Assembly: GCA_035550795.1 (NCBI GenBank)
Contig: DASZOL010000052.1
Location: 124,001 to 188,000, forward strand
DNA length: 64,000 bases
DNA from: DASRDR01 sp035550795
GTDB lineage: Bacteria > Methylomirabilota > Methylomirabilia > Rokubacteriales > DASRDR01
Direction of reading: 5' to 3'
Position 1 is the stretch's first letter. Each line of letters starts with the position of its first letter. A program made the translations under genes and the position numbers. The notes under the pieces are model-generated. The model saw only the letters and a list, made by a program, of their open reading frames with translations, was not told the DNA's origin and ran no database searches. This document shows, one piece after another, positions 17,021 through 26,242 of this stretch.

Positions 17021-18776
17021 GGTCGGCGGCACCGGCGGCGGATTGGATCTCGGTCCCGAGGTAGGCGGCGTTCACTGTCGGATCGTCACGGATCGCGTCC
17101 GGCGGTCCCTCGGCGATGGGCCGTCCGAAGTTCAGCACCAGGATGCGGTCGCAGACCGCCATGACCACCTGCATGTGGTGCTCGACCAGCAGCACCGTGA
17201 CGCCCCGGTCCCGGATCCGGCGGATCAGGGCGATCAGCTCCTCGCACTCGCTCTCGTTCATCCCCGCCGCGGGCTCATCGAGAAGCAGAAGCCGTGGACT
17301 GGTGGCCAGCGCGCGCGCGATCTCGAGCCGCCGCTGATGCCCGTACGGGAGGTTCCGCGCCAGCTGGTCAGCAACCTTCTCCAGCCCGACGAATCGGAGC
17401 AAGGCGTCCGCCGCGGTCCGCACCGCCCCTGCCTCGGCACGCGCCGCCCGGGTCGCGCAGAGGTGCGCCAGCCCGCCGCGCCGCAGGCGCGCGTGGAAGC
17501 CGACCTCCACGGTCTCCCAGGCGCGCATCCCCGCAAACGCCCGGATGTTCTGGAACGTCCGCGCGACGCCCGCCCGCGCCCGCCGGTAGGGAGCCAGGCC
17601 CGTCAGATCCAGCCCGCCGAGCTGGATTCGGCCCCGTCCGACCGGCGCGACGCCGGTGATGGCATTGAACAGCGTGGTCTTCCCCGCTCCGTTCGGTCCG
17701 ATGATGCCGTACACCTCCCCGCCCTCGACGGAGAACGACACGTCGTCGAGGGCCACAAGGCCGCCGAATCGTACCTGGAGGTCCTCCACCCGGAGGAGCG
17801 GATTCTCCGGCCGCGTCGCCACGGGCCCGGACTCGGCGGCCGCGCCCGGCCGGGCCCGGCGGCGCGCCAGTCCCACCCGCCCGACGAGACCGTCCGGCCG
17901 GAAGACGGCCGCCCCCACCAGCAGCAGCCCGTAGATCAGGAGCCGGTACACGTTGACCACCCGGAGGAGCTCCGGCAACGCGACCAGTAGACCCGCCCCC
18001 ACCACCGCGCCGAGCGTGTTGCCGCGGCCCCCGACGATCAGCATGGTCACGATGAGGATCGACTCCACGCTCGTGAAGTTCTCGGGGCTGATGTACGTGA
18101 GGTAGTGGGCGAAGAGGCTGCCGGCGAGCCCGGCGAGTCCGGCGGCGGCGCCGAAGGCTGCCACCTTGTGCGCCGTGGTGTTGATGCCCAGCAGTCCGGC
18201 GGCCAGCTCGTCCTCGCGAATCGCCAGGAGCGCGTGGCCGACTGACGACTGGTAGATCCGCTGGGAGAACAGGACGCTCAGCAGGACCGCCGCCAGCACG
18301 AGGTAGTAGAAGCGATCCTGGGTGCCGAAATCGATGCCGAACGCGATCGGCGGGAGGATCCCGGTGATTCCAAGCACGCCCTTCGTGAGGCCCTCCCAGC
18401 TTCTGAGCACCACGTGGACGATCTCGGCGAACCCGAACGTCGCCATGCCAAGATAGATGCCGCGCACTCGCAGCACCGGGAGCGACACCAGCATGCCGAC
18501 CGCCGCCGCCAGGGCCGTCGCCGCCGGGGGCGTCAGCCAGAATGACCAGCCGATCGTGGTCGTCAGGATCGCCGCGCAGTACGCGCCGATCCCGTAGAAG
18601 GCGCCCTGGCCGATGGAGAGCTGTCCCGCAAAGCCGTTGATGACGTTCAGCCCGAGCGTCAGGACCGCGTAGATCCCCCACATGATGAGCACGTGGAGGA
18701 TGTACTGATCGCCGACGAGGAACGGACACGCGGCGGCGACCACGATGGCGCCCGCGACCAGGAGGCCCGCCGTCAC
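17013..18776 (-). CDS. fused LivM permease - LivG ATPase
   Basis: 587 residues. Residues 1 to about 305 are a LivM permease with eight or more helices, including GLNVINGFAGQLSIGQGAFYGIGAY and GRGNTLGAVVGAG. A 30-residue Arg/Pro/Ala linker leads into a LivG ATPase (about 335-587) with Walker A GPNGAGKTT, ARTFQNIRAF, signature-like LPYGHQRRLEIARAL and Walker B LLLLDEPAAGMN, ending VNAAYLG. The single open frame covers both. GTG start at 18776. It lies downstream of livH and overlaps livF. The substrate class (amino acids or other small carboxylates or amides) is inferred from the family. Confidence 0.9.
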   Translation of the reverse strand: MTAGLLVAGAIVVAAACPFLVGDQYILHVLIMWGIYAVLTLGLNVINGFAGQLSIGQGAFYGIGAYCAAILTTTIGWSFWLTPPAATALAAAVGMLVSLPVLRVRGIYLGMATFGFAEIVHVVLRSWEGLTKGVLGITGILPPIAFGIDFGTQDRFYYLVLAAVLLSVLFSQRIYQSSVGHALLAIREDELAAGLLGINTTAHKVAAFGAAAGLAGLAGSLFAHYLTYISPENFTSVESILIVTMLIVGGRGNTLGAVVGAGLLVALPELLRVVNVYRLLIYGLLLVGAAVFRPDGLVGRVGLARRRARPGAAAESGPVATRPENPLLRVEDLQVRFGGLVALDDVSFSVEGGEVYGIIGPNGAGKTTLFNAITGVAPVGRGRIQLGGLDLTGLAPYRRARAGVARTFQNIRAFAGMRAWETVEVGFHARLRRGGLAHLCATRAARAEAGAVRTAADALLRFVGLEKVADQLARNLPYGHQRRLEIARALATSPRLLLLDEPAAGMNESECEELIALIRRIRDRGVTVLLVEHHMQVVMAVCDRILVLNFGRPIAEGPPDAIRDDPTVNAAYLGTEIQSAAGAADHA

Positions 18777-18820
18777 GTCACCGCCCCGACCGGTCCCGGC
18801 GACGCGGGCGCGGCCGCCGC

Positions 18821-19699
18821 CTACACCTTCTCGCCGGTGTCATAGCCGAGGATGCCGGACGGGCGCACGATCAGGATCAGGATCAGGACACCGAACACGA
18901 TGGCGTCCTTGTACTCGAACGACAGGAGTCCGCCACCCAGGCTCTCGACGACACCGAGCAGGAGCCCTCCCAGGCCAGCTCCCACGACGCTGCCCATTCC
19001 CCCGAGCACCGCGGCCACGAATCCCTTGATCCCGGGCAGGAATCCCATGGACGGCTGCGCGAAGCTGAAGTAGGCGCCCGTCAGCATCCCCGCCACCGCG
19101 CCGATCGCCGACCCGACCGCGAAGACCGTGACGATCGTCCGCTCGACGTCGATGCCCATCAGGCGGGCGGCTGACAGGTTCTGCGCGATGGCGCGGATGG
19201 CGCGCCCCGTACGCGAAAGCCGAACGAACAGGCCGAGACCGATCATCAGGACCGCGGCGATCCCCATGATGGCGCACTCGAGATAGGTCACCCGCGCGGC
19301 GCCGAGCGTGAAGCCGCCGGGCGGCAGCGGAGAGGGGTATCCGCGGACCTGTGCGCCCCACACGAGCTGGGCCGCCGCCTCCAGCGTGATCGAGGCGCCG
19401 ATCGTGCTGATCAGCGCGAGAACCCGCGGGGCCTCCCGCCGCCGGAGCGGCGCGATCGTCGCGCGCTCGACGATGGCCCCGGCCGCGGCCACGAGTAGCG
19501 CGCTCGCCGCCACCGCCGGCAGGAAGCCCCAGCCGAGCGCCCCGATCATCACGAGGCCGAAGTACGCCCCGAGCATGAGCATGGCGCCGTGGCTGAAGTT
19601 GATGATCTCGAGAACGCTGAAGACCAGCGAGAACCCGACTGCGATCAGCGCGTAGACGCTACCCAGGACGAGGCCGTTGACGGCTTGCTGGAGAAGCAT
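18821..19699 (-). CDS. livH: branched-chain amino acid-type ABC permease (LivH)
   Basis: 292 residues, polytopic. Typical LivH features are MLLQQAVNGLVLGSVYALIA, SVLEIINFSHGAMLMLGAY, the EAA-like region IRAIAQNLSAARLMGIDV and FVAAVLGGMGSVVGAGLGG. It forms the channel with the LivM half of the fusion protein. It follows livK after 77 bases containing an inverted repeat. Confidence 0.92.
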   Translation of the reverse strand: MLLQQAVNGLVLGSVYALIAVGFSLVFSVLEIINFSHGAMLMLGAYFGLVMIGALGWGFLPAVAASALLVAAAGAIVERATIAPLRRREAPRVLALISTIGASITLEAAAQLVWGAQVRGYPSPLPPGGFTLGAARVTYLECAIMGIAAVLMIGLGLFVRLSRTGRAIRAIAQNLSAARLMGIDVERTIVTVFAVGSAIGAVAGMLTGAYFSFAQPSMGFLPGIKGFVAAVLGGMGSVVGAGLGGLLLGVVESLGGGLLSFEYKDAIVFGVLILILIVRPSGILGYDTGEKV

Positions 19700-19728
19700 C
19701 GCGGGGCGGGGGCGTGACGCCCGGCGGA

Positions 19729-19761
19729 CGTGATCCCGGCGCGTGGCGGTCCGGAATCACG
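19729..19761 (-). promoter_or_regulatory. stem-loop between livK and livH
   Basis: The 11-base arms 19729-19739 (cgtgatcccgg) and 19751-19761 (ccggaatcacg) pair with one wobble around an 11-base loop, 15 bases beyond the livK stop on the minus strand. It is in the same position as the stems after the other three binding-protein genes of this window. Confidence 0.5.
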
Positions 19762-19776
19762 CCCGCGGCGCGCTGG

Positions 19777-20940
19777 CTACATCTTGAACTTGGTCGGCTG
19801 GTACAGCACCCACTTCCCGCCCTTCACCGTCGTCCAGAACAGGTCCCGGACCGGGAGGCGCTCGGCGTCGTAGGAGATCTTGCCGACGAGTCCGGCGAAA
19901 TCCTTCAGCTGGCCGACCGTGCGGGCGATCACCTCGCGGTCCTCGGCGTTGCCGACCTTCTTGATGGCGTCGGCGATCACCATGACGCCGTCGTAGCTGG
20001 TGATGTGGTAGTTCAGCGCCGGCTTGCCGTAGGCCGCCTGGAACTTGGCGACGGCGCGCTTCACCCCGGGATCGTCCAGAGTCGCCAGGAAGTCCACCCA
20101 GCCCAGCGCGCCCTCGGCCGTCGAGCCCGCGATCTCCGCGTACTGGGGGTACACGTTCGTGCCCTGCGCCAGGATTGGCACCGCGAGCCCGAGCTCCCGC
20201 GCCTGCTTGGTGATGATCGCGCCCTCGGTGTAGTGGGTGTTGAGGATGATCACGTCGGGGTTCTGCGCCTTGACGGCGGTCATCTGTGACTTGAAGTCAC
20301 GGTCCCCCTGCGCGTATTCGACCTCCGCCACCACGGTCATTCCGTTGGCGCGCGCGTAGTCGGCGGTCGCCTTGCTCACCCCCAGGCCCCAGTCGTCCTT
20401 CACCTTCACGATGGCGAGGCGCTTGGCCCCGAGCTCCACCTGGGCGAACCGGGGGACGAGCGGTCCGTAGAACGGAATCGCGGGCGACATCAGGTACATG
20501 TACTTGTGGTCGGTCACCAGGCTGGCCGTGGACGCGCTCGGCGAGATCGTCACGAGCCGCGCCCGCTCGAGGATCGGCAAGGCGGCGCGGCAGCTCGCGG
20601 TGCTCGACGGCCCGATCACGCCGATCACGTTGCGGTTGGCGGCCAGCTTCTGGGCCGCGGCCGCGGCGTTCTTCGGCTGCCCCTCGTCGTCGAGGAGCTC
20701 CACCCGGAGCTGACGACCGAGCACGCCTCCGGCCCTGTTCAAGTCGGCGACGGCGAGCTCCGCTCCCTCCTTGAACTGCATGCCCTGCTCCGCCTTGCTG
20801 CCGGTCAGCGGGGCGATCACGCCGATCACGAGCTCCTGGGCCGACGCCCCGGCCGCGCCGCCAAGCGCGCATCCGAAGGCCACGCCCAGCCCGAGCAGCC
20901 CCCGCACGACCGTCCGTCTGGCCATCACCGTTCCGCGCAT
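19777..20940 (-). CDS. livK: branched-chain amino acid-type substrate-binding protein (LivK)
   Basis: 387 residues, periplasmic. Signal peptide MRGTVMARRTVVRGLLGLGV through GAAGASAQ, then ELVIGVIAPLTGSKAEQG, the typical type I periplasmic-binding-fold start, with VIGPSSTASCRAALPI, VSKATADYARANG and SYDGVMVIADAI. The ATG is preceded by AAGGAGG. The ligand is not predictable; the upstream M24 peptidase suggests an amino acid or dipeptide-like compound. It is 14 bases downstream of that peptidase gene. Confidence 0.92.
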   Translation of the reverse strand: MRGTVMARRTVVRGLLGLGVAFGCALGGAAGASAQELVIGVIAPLTGSKAEQGMQFKEGAELAVADLNRAGGVLGRQLRVELLDDEGQPKNAAAAAQKLAANRNVIGVIGPSSTASCRAALPILERARLVTISPSASTASLVTDHKYMYLMSPAIPFYGPLVPRFAQVELGAKRLAIVKVKDDWGLGVSKATADYARANGMTVVAEVEYAQGDRDFKSQMTAVKAQNPDVIILNTHYTEGAIITKQARELGLAVPILAQGTNVYPQYAEIAGSTAEGALGWVDFLATLDDPGVKRAVAKFQAAYGKPALNYHITSYDGVMVIADAIKKVGNAEDREVIARTVGQLKDFAGLVGKISYDAERLPVRDLFWTTVKGGKWVLYQPTKFKM

Positions 20941-20954
20941 CTCGCTCGCCTCCT

Positions 20955-22181
20955 TCAGTCCCACCACCGCTCGGGCGCCTCGGACAGCCGCTCGCACCCG
21001 GTGGCGGTAACGACGTATAGGTCCTCGACGCAGGCCGTCCCGAAGTCCTTGCGCACGAACATCGGCTCGTAGGCGAACGTCATGTTCGCCTCCAGGATTG
21101 CGTTGCTCCCCGGCACGAAGCTCGGCGGGATGTGCGTCGTGGCGCCGATTCCGTGCCCGCGGAAGTAGAACCACTCCTCGTACCCGAACTCCTTGGCCAT
21201 CTCGATGCCCCGCGCGGCGACGTCGCCGATGCGGACCCCGGGGCGGATCATGGCGATCGTCTCGTGGACGATCTGGATCTGGGCGTCGAGGAACCGCCGC
21301 TGCTCGGGCGTGGGCGCGCCGCCCACGACCTTGCCGCGCGCCGTGTCGCTGCAGTAGCCCTTGAGGCGCGCCCCCAGGTCGGTGAACGCGATCTCCCCCG
21401 CCCGCAGCTTCCGGTTGGTGGGGATCGAGTGCTTGAACCCGGACCGGGGCCCGGCGCACCCGGCCAGCGGAAACGCGGTGTCCTCGGCCCCCGCCTTGAA
21501 GAGGGCGTAGTTCGCCTCGGCCGCCAGGTCGTGCTCGCTGACCCCCGGCTCGGCGGCCTTCATGAAGGCGATCATGCCGGCGTCGCTCATGAGCGCGACC
21601 TCCTTCATGAGGCGCACCTCGGCGTCGCTCTTCCGCATCATCGCCTCGCCGACCAGGGTGCCCGCCTCGACCAGCCGCAGCCCCGGGAACTTCTGCTTCA
21701 GGAACTCGCGGGCATGGTAGGCGTACTCGCCCGACACCCCCAGGGTGCCGGTCACGAGACCGCGCTCGGTGAGGAAGTCCTCCAGGTGGTCGTAGATGGT
21801 CGTCGTCTGGTAGTCGACCGTCCGCGGGTGCGGCGCGCAGCGGACGTCCCGCACCCACGTGTCCTGGATCCCGGAGTGCATCGGCTCGCCGTGCATCACC
21901 GCGTTGGTCGTGAGTCCCACCGCCCCCGACGCCGGGATGACCATCAGGGTGTCGCCGGTGTAGTAGTCCTCGAAGTTCGACAGGTAGCGGATCGGGGCCC
22001 GATCGGCGCGGGTCCCGTGGACGAGCAGGCCGTCGAGCCCCCGGGCCGCCATCATGCGCCGAATCCGTTCGACGCGGCCCTCGTACTCCGAGACGGTGAA
22101 CGGAAGGTGTAGCCAGGGCTCCCGCTCTGCCCAGCTGTACCCCACTCGCCCCCAACCATACGGCCATTTCACCTCGCGCAT
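20955..22181 (-). CDS. M24 family metallopeptidase (Xaa-Pro dipeptidase/creatinase-like)
   Basis: 408 residues. An N-terminal creatinase-like domain (residues 1-170; LLVHGTRADRAPIRYLSNF) precedes a pita-bread catalytic domain. The dinuclear metal ligands are visible: Asp of AFTDLGARLKG, Asp of YCSDTARG, His of FRGHGIGATTH, Glu of AYEPMF and Glu of CVEDLYVV. It cleaves Xaa-Pro or a C-N bond of a related small molecule in the cytoplasm. The ATG at 22181 has AAGGA close upstream. It heads the livK-H-MG-F operon, so the imported ligand is probably its substrate or precursor. Confidence 0.9.
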   Translation of the reverse strand: MREVKWPYGWGRVGYSWAEREPWLHLPFTVSEYEGRVERIRRMMAARGLDGLLVHGTRADRAPIRYLSNFEDYYTGDTLMVIPASGAVGLTTNAVMHGEPMHSGIQDTWVRDVRCAPHPRTVDYQTTTIYDHLEDFLTERGLVTGTLGVSGEYAYHAREFLKQKFPGLRLVEAGTLVGEAMMRKSDAEVRLMKEVALMSDAGMIAFMKAAEPGVSEHDLAAEANYALFKAGAEDTAFPLAGCAGPRSGFKHSIPTNRKLRAGEIAFTDLGARLKGYCSDTARGKVVGGAPTPEQRRFLDAQIQIVHETIAMIRPGVRIGDVAARGIEMAKEFGYEEWFYFRGHGIGATTHIPPSFVPGSNAILEANMTFAYEPMFVRKDFGTACVEDLYVVTATGCERLSEAPERWWD

Positions 22182-22387
22182 TGATCCTTGCTCCCTTCCC
22201 GACGATGGACAGCTCGGAGGGCCCAGGTGTGCAGGGGGGGCCCATCGGCCGATCACGCCGTTGTCTCAACGACCTTACTGCAGGGCCCGGTCGCCGACAA
22301 CCGCCGGCAACGGGCAGAGCTGCCGCCGGCCGCCGCACGGCCTTGACAGGCGCGCGCCGCCGTGGCGACCCTACGCAGGACCGGCTC

Positions 22388-23266
22388 ATGGCTTCCTTCG
22401 ACGTCGTCCCGATCGGGCCCCTCGAGCGCGTGCCTCGCAGTCAGCTTGGGACCGGCGCGGCCGATTGCCACGCCCACGTGTTCTGCGGCGGCGCCTATCC
22501 GTACTCGCCGGATATCGTGTACGAGCCCCATCCGAGCCAGGCGGGCACGACGGCACAGTTCCTCGCGGTGCTCGAGGCCCACGGGCTGACGCACGGCCTG
22601 CTGGTCGGCGCCGGGGCCTACGGCGCCGACAACCGTTGTCTGCTGGACGGCCTCGCCGCCGGCGAGGGACGGCTGAAGGGCATCGCCCTGGCGCGCGCGG
22701 ACATCTCCGACCATGCCTTGCGCGCGCTGGCCGATCGGGGCGTGATCGGGATCCGCTTCAATCTCACCACCCACGGCATGAGCCAGCTCGTGGAGCCAGG
22801 CGCCGATCGGCTGCTGGCCCGGGTCAGGGAGATGAGGTGGTTCCTGCAGGTCCACTGTGAGAAGGACGAGCTGGTCGAGGCAGCGCCGACACTGCGCCGG
22901 GCCGGCGTCCGCCTCATGGTGGACCACTTCGGTCGGCCCGACGTGGCTCGCGGCCTCTCTCATCCGGGATTCCAGACGCTGCTCGAGCTCGGCCGGTCCG
23001 GCAGCGCAGTGGTCAAGCTCTCGGGTCCGTTCCGCTCCTCCGTCGAGGGTTACCCGTACCGCGACGTGGACCCGTTCGTCGAGGCCGTCATCCGAGCGTT
23101 CACCCTGGAACGCTGCGTCTGGGGCTCGGACTGGCCCTTCGTCCGCATGGACGAGCGGATGGACTACGGACCGCCTCTGGTGTGTCTCCGGCGCTGGCTC
23201 CCCGATCCGGGCGACCGGCGGGCCGTGCTCTGGGACACGCCGTCCCGCCTGTTCGGCTTCGGCTAG
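22388..23266 (+). CDS. amidohydrolase 2 family protein (LigI-like metal-dependent hydrolase)
   Basis: 292 residues. The start of the barrel reads GAADCHAHVFCGGAYPYSPD, the His-x-His motif of the amidohydrolase_2/COG3618 family that includes 2-pyrone-4,6-dicarboxylate lactonase. Further family positions are GIRFNLTTHG, FLQVHCEKDEL, LMVDHFGRPD and the C-terminal WGSDWPFVR with the catalytic Asp. The ATG at 22388 has AGGA eight bases upstream. It is divergent from the M24-liv operon; the 206-base gap should hold both promoters. Lactone or amide hydrolysis is likely; substrate unknown. Confidence 0.85.
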   Translation: MASFDVVPIGPLERVPRSQLGTGAADCHAHVFCGGAYPYSPDIVYEPHPSQAGTTAQFLAVLEAHGLTHGLLVGAGAYGADNRCLLDGLAAGEGRLKGIALARADISDHALRALADRGVIGIRFNLTTHGMSQLVEPGADRLLARVREMRWFLQVHCEKDELVEAAPTLRRAGVRLMVDHFGRPDVARGLSHPGFQTLLELGRSGSAVVKLSGPFRSSVEGYPYRDVDPFVEAVIRAFTLERCVWGSDWPFVRMDERMDYGPPLVCLRRWLPDPGDRRAVLWDTPSRLFGFG

Positions 23267-23577
23267 ACCGCCGACTCGGGTAGTTGGCCCAGTGCTTGTG
23301 CGCGAACGGCGGGCGCCACCAGGTCGAGGGCTGGCCGATCGCCATCTCGATGAAGCGGTTCCGCTCGAACACGGAGTCGGCCGAGATGGACCGGCGCACG
23401 GGCAAGAGGCCGCGCCCCTGCGTGAATACCCGGGACGCAGGGGGTGTGGCCCCGGCCGACCGGCCAGGACATGCAGACCTGCGAGACGAGACCGGGCTGG
23501 ACTTGACGGGCTCCGCGCACCGGCGATAGGCTCCACTCGATGACCGGCTCGCACCGGCTCACGCGCCCGCACGTCCG
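23267..23577. other. intergenic stretch with a minus-strand coding-like fragment
   Basis: 311 bases between amidohydrolase and CoA ligase genes. On the minus strand, about 23280-23405, a short frame reads ISADSVFERNRFIEMAIGQP and STWWRPPFAHKHWANYP, with an amino-acid composition unlike chance translation here. It then runs antisense through the amidohydrolase gene. I do not recognise it; it could be a gene remnant or a very small gene. Confidence 0.3.
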
Positions 23578-25161
23578 ATGATCACCAGAAGCAGCAGCCC
23601 CGACGTCAGGATCCCGGACGTCACCATCACCGAGTACGTCTTCCGGCACGCCGAGCGCCTCGCCGGCAAGCCGGCTCTCATCGACGGATCGAGCGGCCGC
23701 ATCCTCACGTACGGGGAGCTGGTCGACTCCGTGCGCCGCGCGGCGACGGGTCTATCGCAGCGCGGCCTCCGCAAGGGCGACGTGGTGGGCATCTACAGCC
23801 CGAACTGCGTCGAGTACGCGGTGGCGTTCCACGCGGTGGCGTCGCTCGGGGCGGTCAACACCACGGTCAATCCGCTGTACACGGCCGACGAGCTGGCCGT
23901 GCAGCTCAAAGACTCAGGCGCGCGGTTCCTGGTCACGGCTTCCGCCGTCCTCGACAAGGCCAGGAACGCGGCGGCGAGGACCGGGATCGAAGAGATCTTC
24001 GTCTTCGGGGCGTCCGGAGGCGCCCGGCCCTTCGCCGAATTGCTCCAGGCGCCGCCGGCTCCGCCCGCGGCCGCCATCGACCCGGGGCGCGATCTCGTCG
24101 TACTGCCCTACTCGAGCGGAACGACGGGCCTCCCCAAGGGCGTCATGCTCACCCATCGCCACCTGGTCGCGAATCTCAGGCAGTGTGAAGGCATGCAGGG
24201 CTTCGAGTGCTTCGGCGAGCGGGACGTCGTCATGGCGGTGCTGCCGTTCTTTCACATCTACGGCATGGTCGTCATCATGGAGCTCTGCCTCGCCAACGGC
24301 AGCACGGTGGTGACGATGCCACGCTTCGACCTCACGGAGTTCCTGGGACTCATCCAGAAGCACCGGGTCACCGTCCTGCCGCTTGTGCCGCCCATCGTCC
24401 TGGGACTGGTGAAGCACCCGGCGGTCGCGCAGTTCGATCTATCGAGCGTCCGCCTGGTGTTCTCGGGTGCGGCGCCGCTCGGGGAGGAGGTGGCCCGGGC
24501 GCTCGCCGGGAAGCTGGGCTGCCCTGTCGTCCAGGGGTACGGGATGACGGAGGCGAGCCCCGTCACCCACCTGAGCCCGACGATCGACGCTCCCGCCAAG
24601 CCCGGCTCGATCGGCAAGGTCGTTCCGAACACGGAGGTCAAGATCGTCGACCTTGTCACGGGTGCCGCGCTCGGCCCCCGCGAGTCCGGGGAGCTTCTGA
24701 TCCGCGGGCCTCAGATCATGCGAGGCTATCTCAACCGGCCGCAGGAGACGGCGGAGGCCATCGACCTCGACGGCTGGTACCACACGGGCGACGTCGGCTA
24801 CGTAGACGACGAGGAATGGTTCTACATCGTCGATCGCACGAAGGAGCTCATCAAGTACAAGGGCCTGCAGGTGGCGCCCGCCGAGCTGGAGGCGCTCCTG
24901 GTGACCCACCCGGCGGTCCTGGACGTCGCGGTTATCCGCAAGGCCGACGACGAGGCGGGCGAGGTTCCCCTGGCGTACGTGGTGCTCAAGCCCGATGCCG
25001 CCGCCCGCGAAACCAGCGCCGACGCGCTGATGGCCTGGGTGGCCGAGCAGGTGGCGCCCCACAAGCGCATCCGGCACGTCCGATTCACGGACCAGATTCC
25101 CAAGTCGGCCTCGGGCAAGGTCCTGCGCCGCGTGCTGCTCGACCGGGAGCGGGCGCAGTAG
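23578..25161 (+). CDS. AMP-forming aryl/acyl-CoA ligase (4-coumarate-CoA ligase-like)
   Basis: 527 residues, full length. Motifs: PYSSGTTGLPKGVMLTHRHL, VQGYGMTEASPVTH, GWYHTGDVGYVDDEEWFYIVD, DRTKELIKYKGLQVAPAELE and the catalytic Lys in PKSASGKVLRR. This set is characteristic of plant-type 4-coumarate-CoA ligases and related bacterial aryl or medium-chain acyl ligases. It activates a carboxylate to the CoA thioester. It follows the LigI-like hydrolase on the same strand, consistent with degradation of an aromatic or cyclic acid. The start ATG is 311 bases after that gene, so it may have its own promoter. Confidence 0.92.
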   Translation: MITRSSSPDVRIPDVTITEYVFRHAERLAGKPALIDGSSGRILTYGELVDSVRRAATGLSQRGLRKGDVVGIYSPNCVEYAVAFHAVASLGAVNTTVNPLYTADELAVQLKDSGARFLVTASAVLDKARNAAARTGIEEIFVFGASGGARPFAELLQAPPAPPAAAIDPGRDLVVLPYSSGTTGLPKGVMLTHRHLVANLRQCEGMQGFECFGERDVVMAVLPFFHIYGMVVIMELCLANGSTVVTMPRFDLTEFLGLIQKHRVTVLPLVPPIVLGLVKHPAVAQFDLSSVRLVFSGAAPLGEEVARALAGKLGCPVVQGYGMTEASPVTHLSPTIDAPAKPGSIGKVVPNTEVKIVDLVTGAALGPRESGELLIRGPQIMRGYLNRPQETAEAIDLDGWYHTGDVGYVDDEEWFYIVDRTKELIKYKGLQVAPAELEALLVTHPAVLDVAVIRKADDEAGEVPLAYVVLKPDAAARETSADALMAWVAEQVAPHKRIRHVRFTDQIPKSASGKVLRRVLLDRERAQ

Positions 25162-25195
25162 CGGGGACGCCCGCTCGCCGGGCGGAGGTGTGGGT

Positions 25196-25711
25196 ATGGC
25201 GCCGAGAATCGCGGTCTCCGCCGCGGCGCTTGTGTTGGTCGCCCTCGTCTCGGCTCGGCCCGCGGCACCGGCCGACCTGACGGGCACGTGGCGAGGCCCC
25301 GTCAGCATGGACGGGGAGACGAGCGAGTTCACCGCCACCTTCAGCGAGGCCGGCTACTTCCTGTTGACCTACGCCAACAATCAGGGACTGGTGCGGACAC
25401 TCGAGCTCGCCGCTCCCGGACAGATCCGGTTCGTGCCTCCCGGCGGGGGCGTGATGACGCTGGCCGTGGAATCCATCGTGAAGCGGCCGGGCGGCCTCTC
25501 GTTCGTCCTCCACACCGGCTTCGAGCGCACGAGCGGCGGCTATCTGGACCAGCAATACGTCACCGAGGAGGTCGACTACGCGCTGACTACCGAAGGGTTG
25601 CAGGTGCGCGTGGTCAGCCGCGCGGCCGCGTACTTCGGAGACAAGAGCGGCCCGTCCGGCGGCCCCCGAAACGAAAAGGTCCTCCAGGGCGTCCTGAAGA
25701 AGGTCGAATGA
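25196..25711 (+). CDS. exported protein of unknown function
   Basis: 171 residues. The signal peptide MAPRIAVSAAALVLVALVS ends near ARPAAPA; the mature part begins DLTGTWRGPVSMDGE and is rich in beta strands (FTATFSEAGYFLLTYAN, GLSFVLHTGFERTSGGYLDQQY). The GTW opening and strand pattern resemble small lipocalin-like secreted domains, but I cannot name the family. The ATG at 25196 has GGAGG seven bases upstream. It lies 34 bases after the CoA ligase stop and could be co-transcribed. Confidence 0.75.
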   Translation: MAPRIAVSAAALVLVALVSARPAAPADLTGTWRGPVSMDGETSEFTATFSEAGYFLLTYANNQGLVRTLELAAPGQIRFVPPGGGVMTLAVESIVKRPGGLSFVLHTGFERTSGGYLDQQYVTEEVDYALTTEGLQVRVVSRAAAYFGDKSGPSGGPRNEKVLQGVLKKVE

Positions 25712-26009
25712 TGCACGCCGTGCCCGGCGACGGGCGCGTCGTGGCCGCGCCCTGACCGAGCACTCCGGAACAGGCGTTTCCAGACTCATCTCGTCCCGCC
25801 CGGAGCAGGCAGCCGCCGACCGGACCGCCGGCCGGCCGCGACTCGACCGAGCTTCCTTCCGGCGTCGTGTTGTCGCGATGGCGACAGCATGACGTTGCCG
25901 GGGCCCAGGATGCCACTCCAAGCCCGCTTCCAGGCACCGATGGCGTGGCCGACCCAGGGCATGAAACTTGCCGATCCCGCGTCAAATGGATTCGAGAAAG
26001 GAGGTCTCT

Positions 26010-26231
26010 ATGAACAAGACTCGGATCCGCTGGATGGCCCCTCTCGCGGGCCTGGCCCTGGCGACATCCCTCCTCACGGCCTGCGGCACCATGGGTGGTG
26101 CCGCCGTTGGCGCGGGATCCGGAGCGGCGATCGGGGCCGGCACCGGCTATGGCGCCGGCAAGGGTGCGCTCATCGGAACGGGCGTCGGCGCCGCCGCCGG
26201 CGCGATCTACGACATCATGAAGAAGAACTGA
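26010..26231 (+). CDS. small glycine-zipper lipoprotein
   Basis: 73 residues. The signal peptide ends in the lipobox LLTAC, so Cys is lipidated. The mature part is almost entirely a glycine zipper (GGAAVGAGSGAAIGAGTGYG and GALIGTGVGAAAGAIYD), as in 17-kDa-antigen/YmgG-type outer membrane lipoproteins. A textbook AAAGGAGG site lies six bases before the ATG. The next small gene starts 11 bases downstream with its own strong site, so the two probably form a strongly translated envelope pair. Confidence 0.85.
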   Translation: MNKTRIRWMAPLAGLALATSLLTACGTMGGAAVGAGSGAAIGAGTGYGAGKGALIGTGVGAAAGAIYDIMKKN

Positions 26232-26242
26232 AGGGAGGCGTC

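Noticed and set aside
20941..22389. A long upstream extension of the LivK frame into the M24 peptidase region
   Set aside because: The extension is out-of-frame translation of the peptidase gene. The signal peptide and AAGGAGG site fix the LivK start at 20940.
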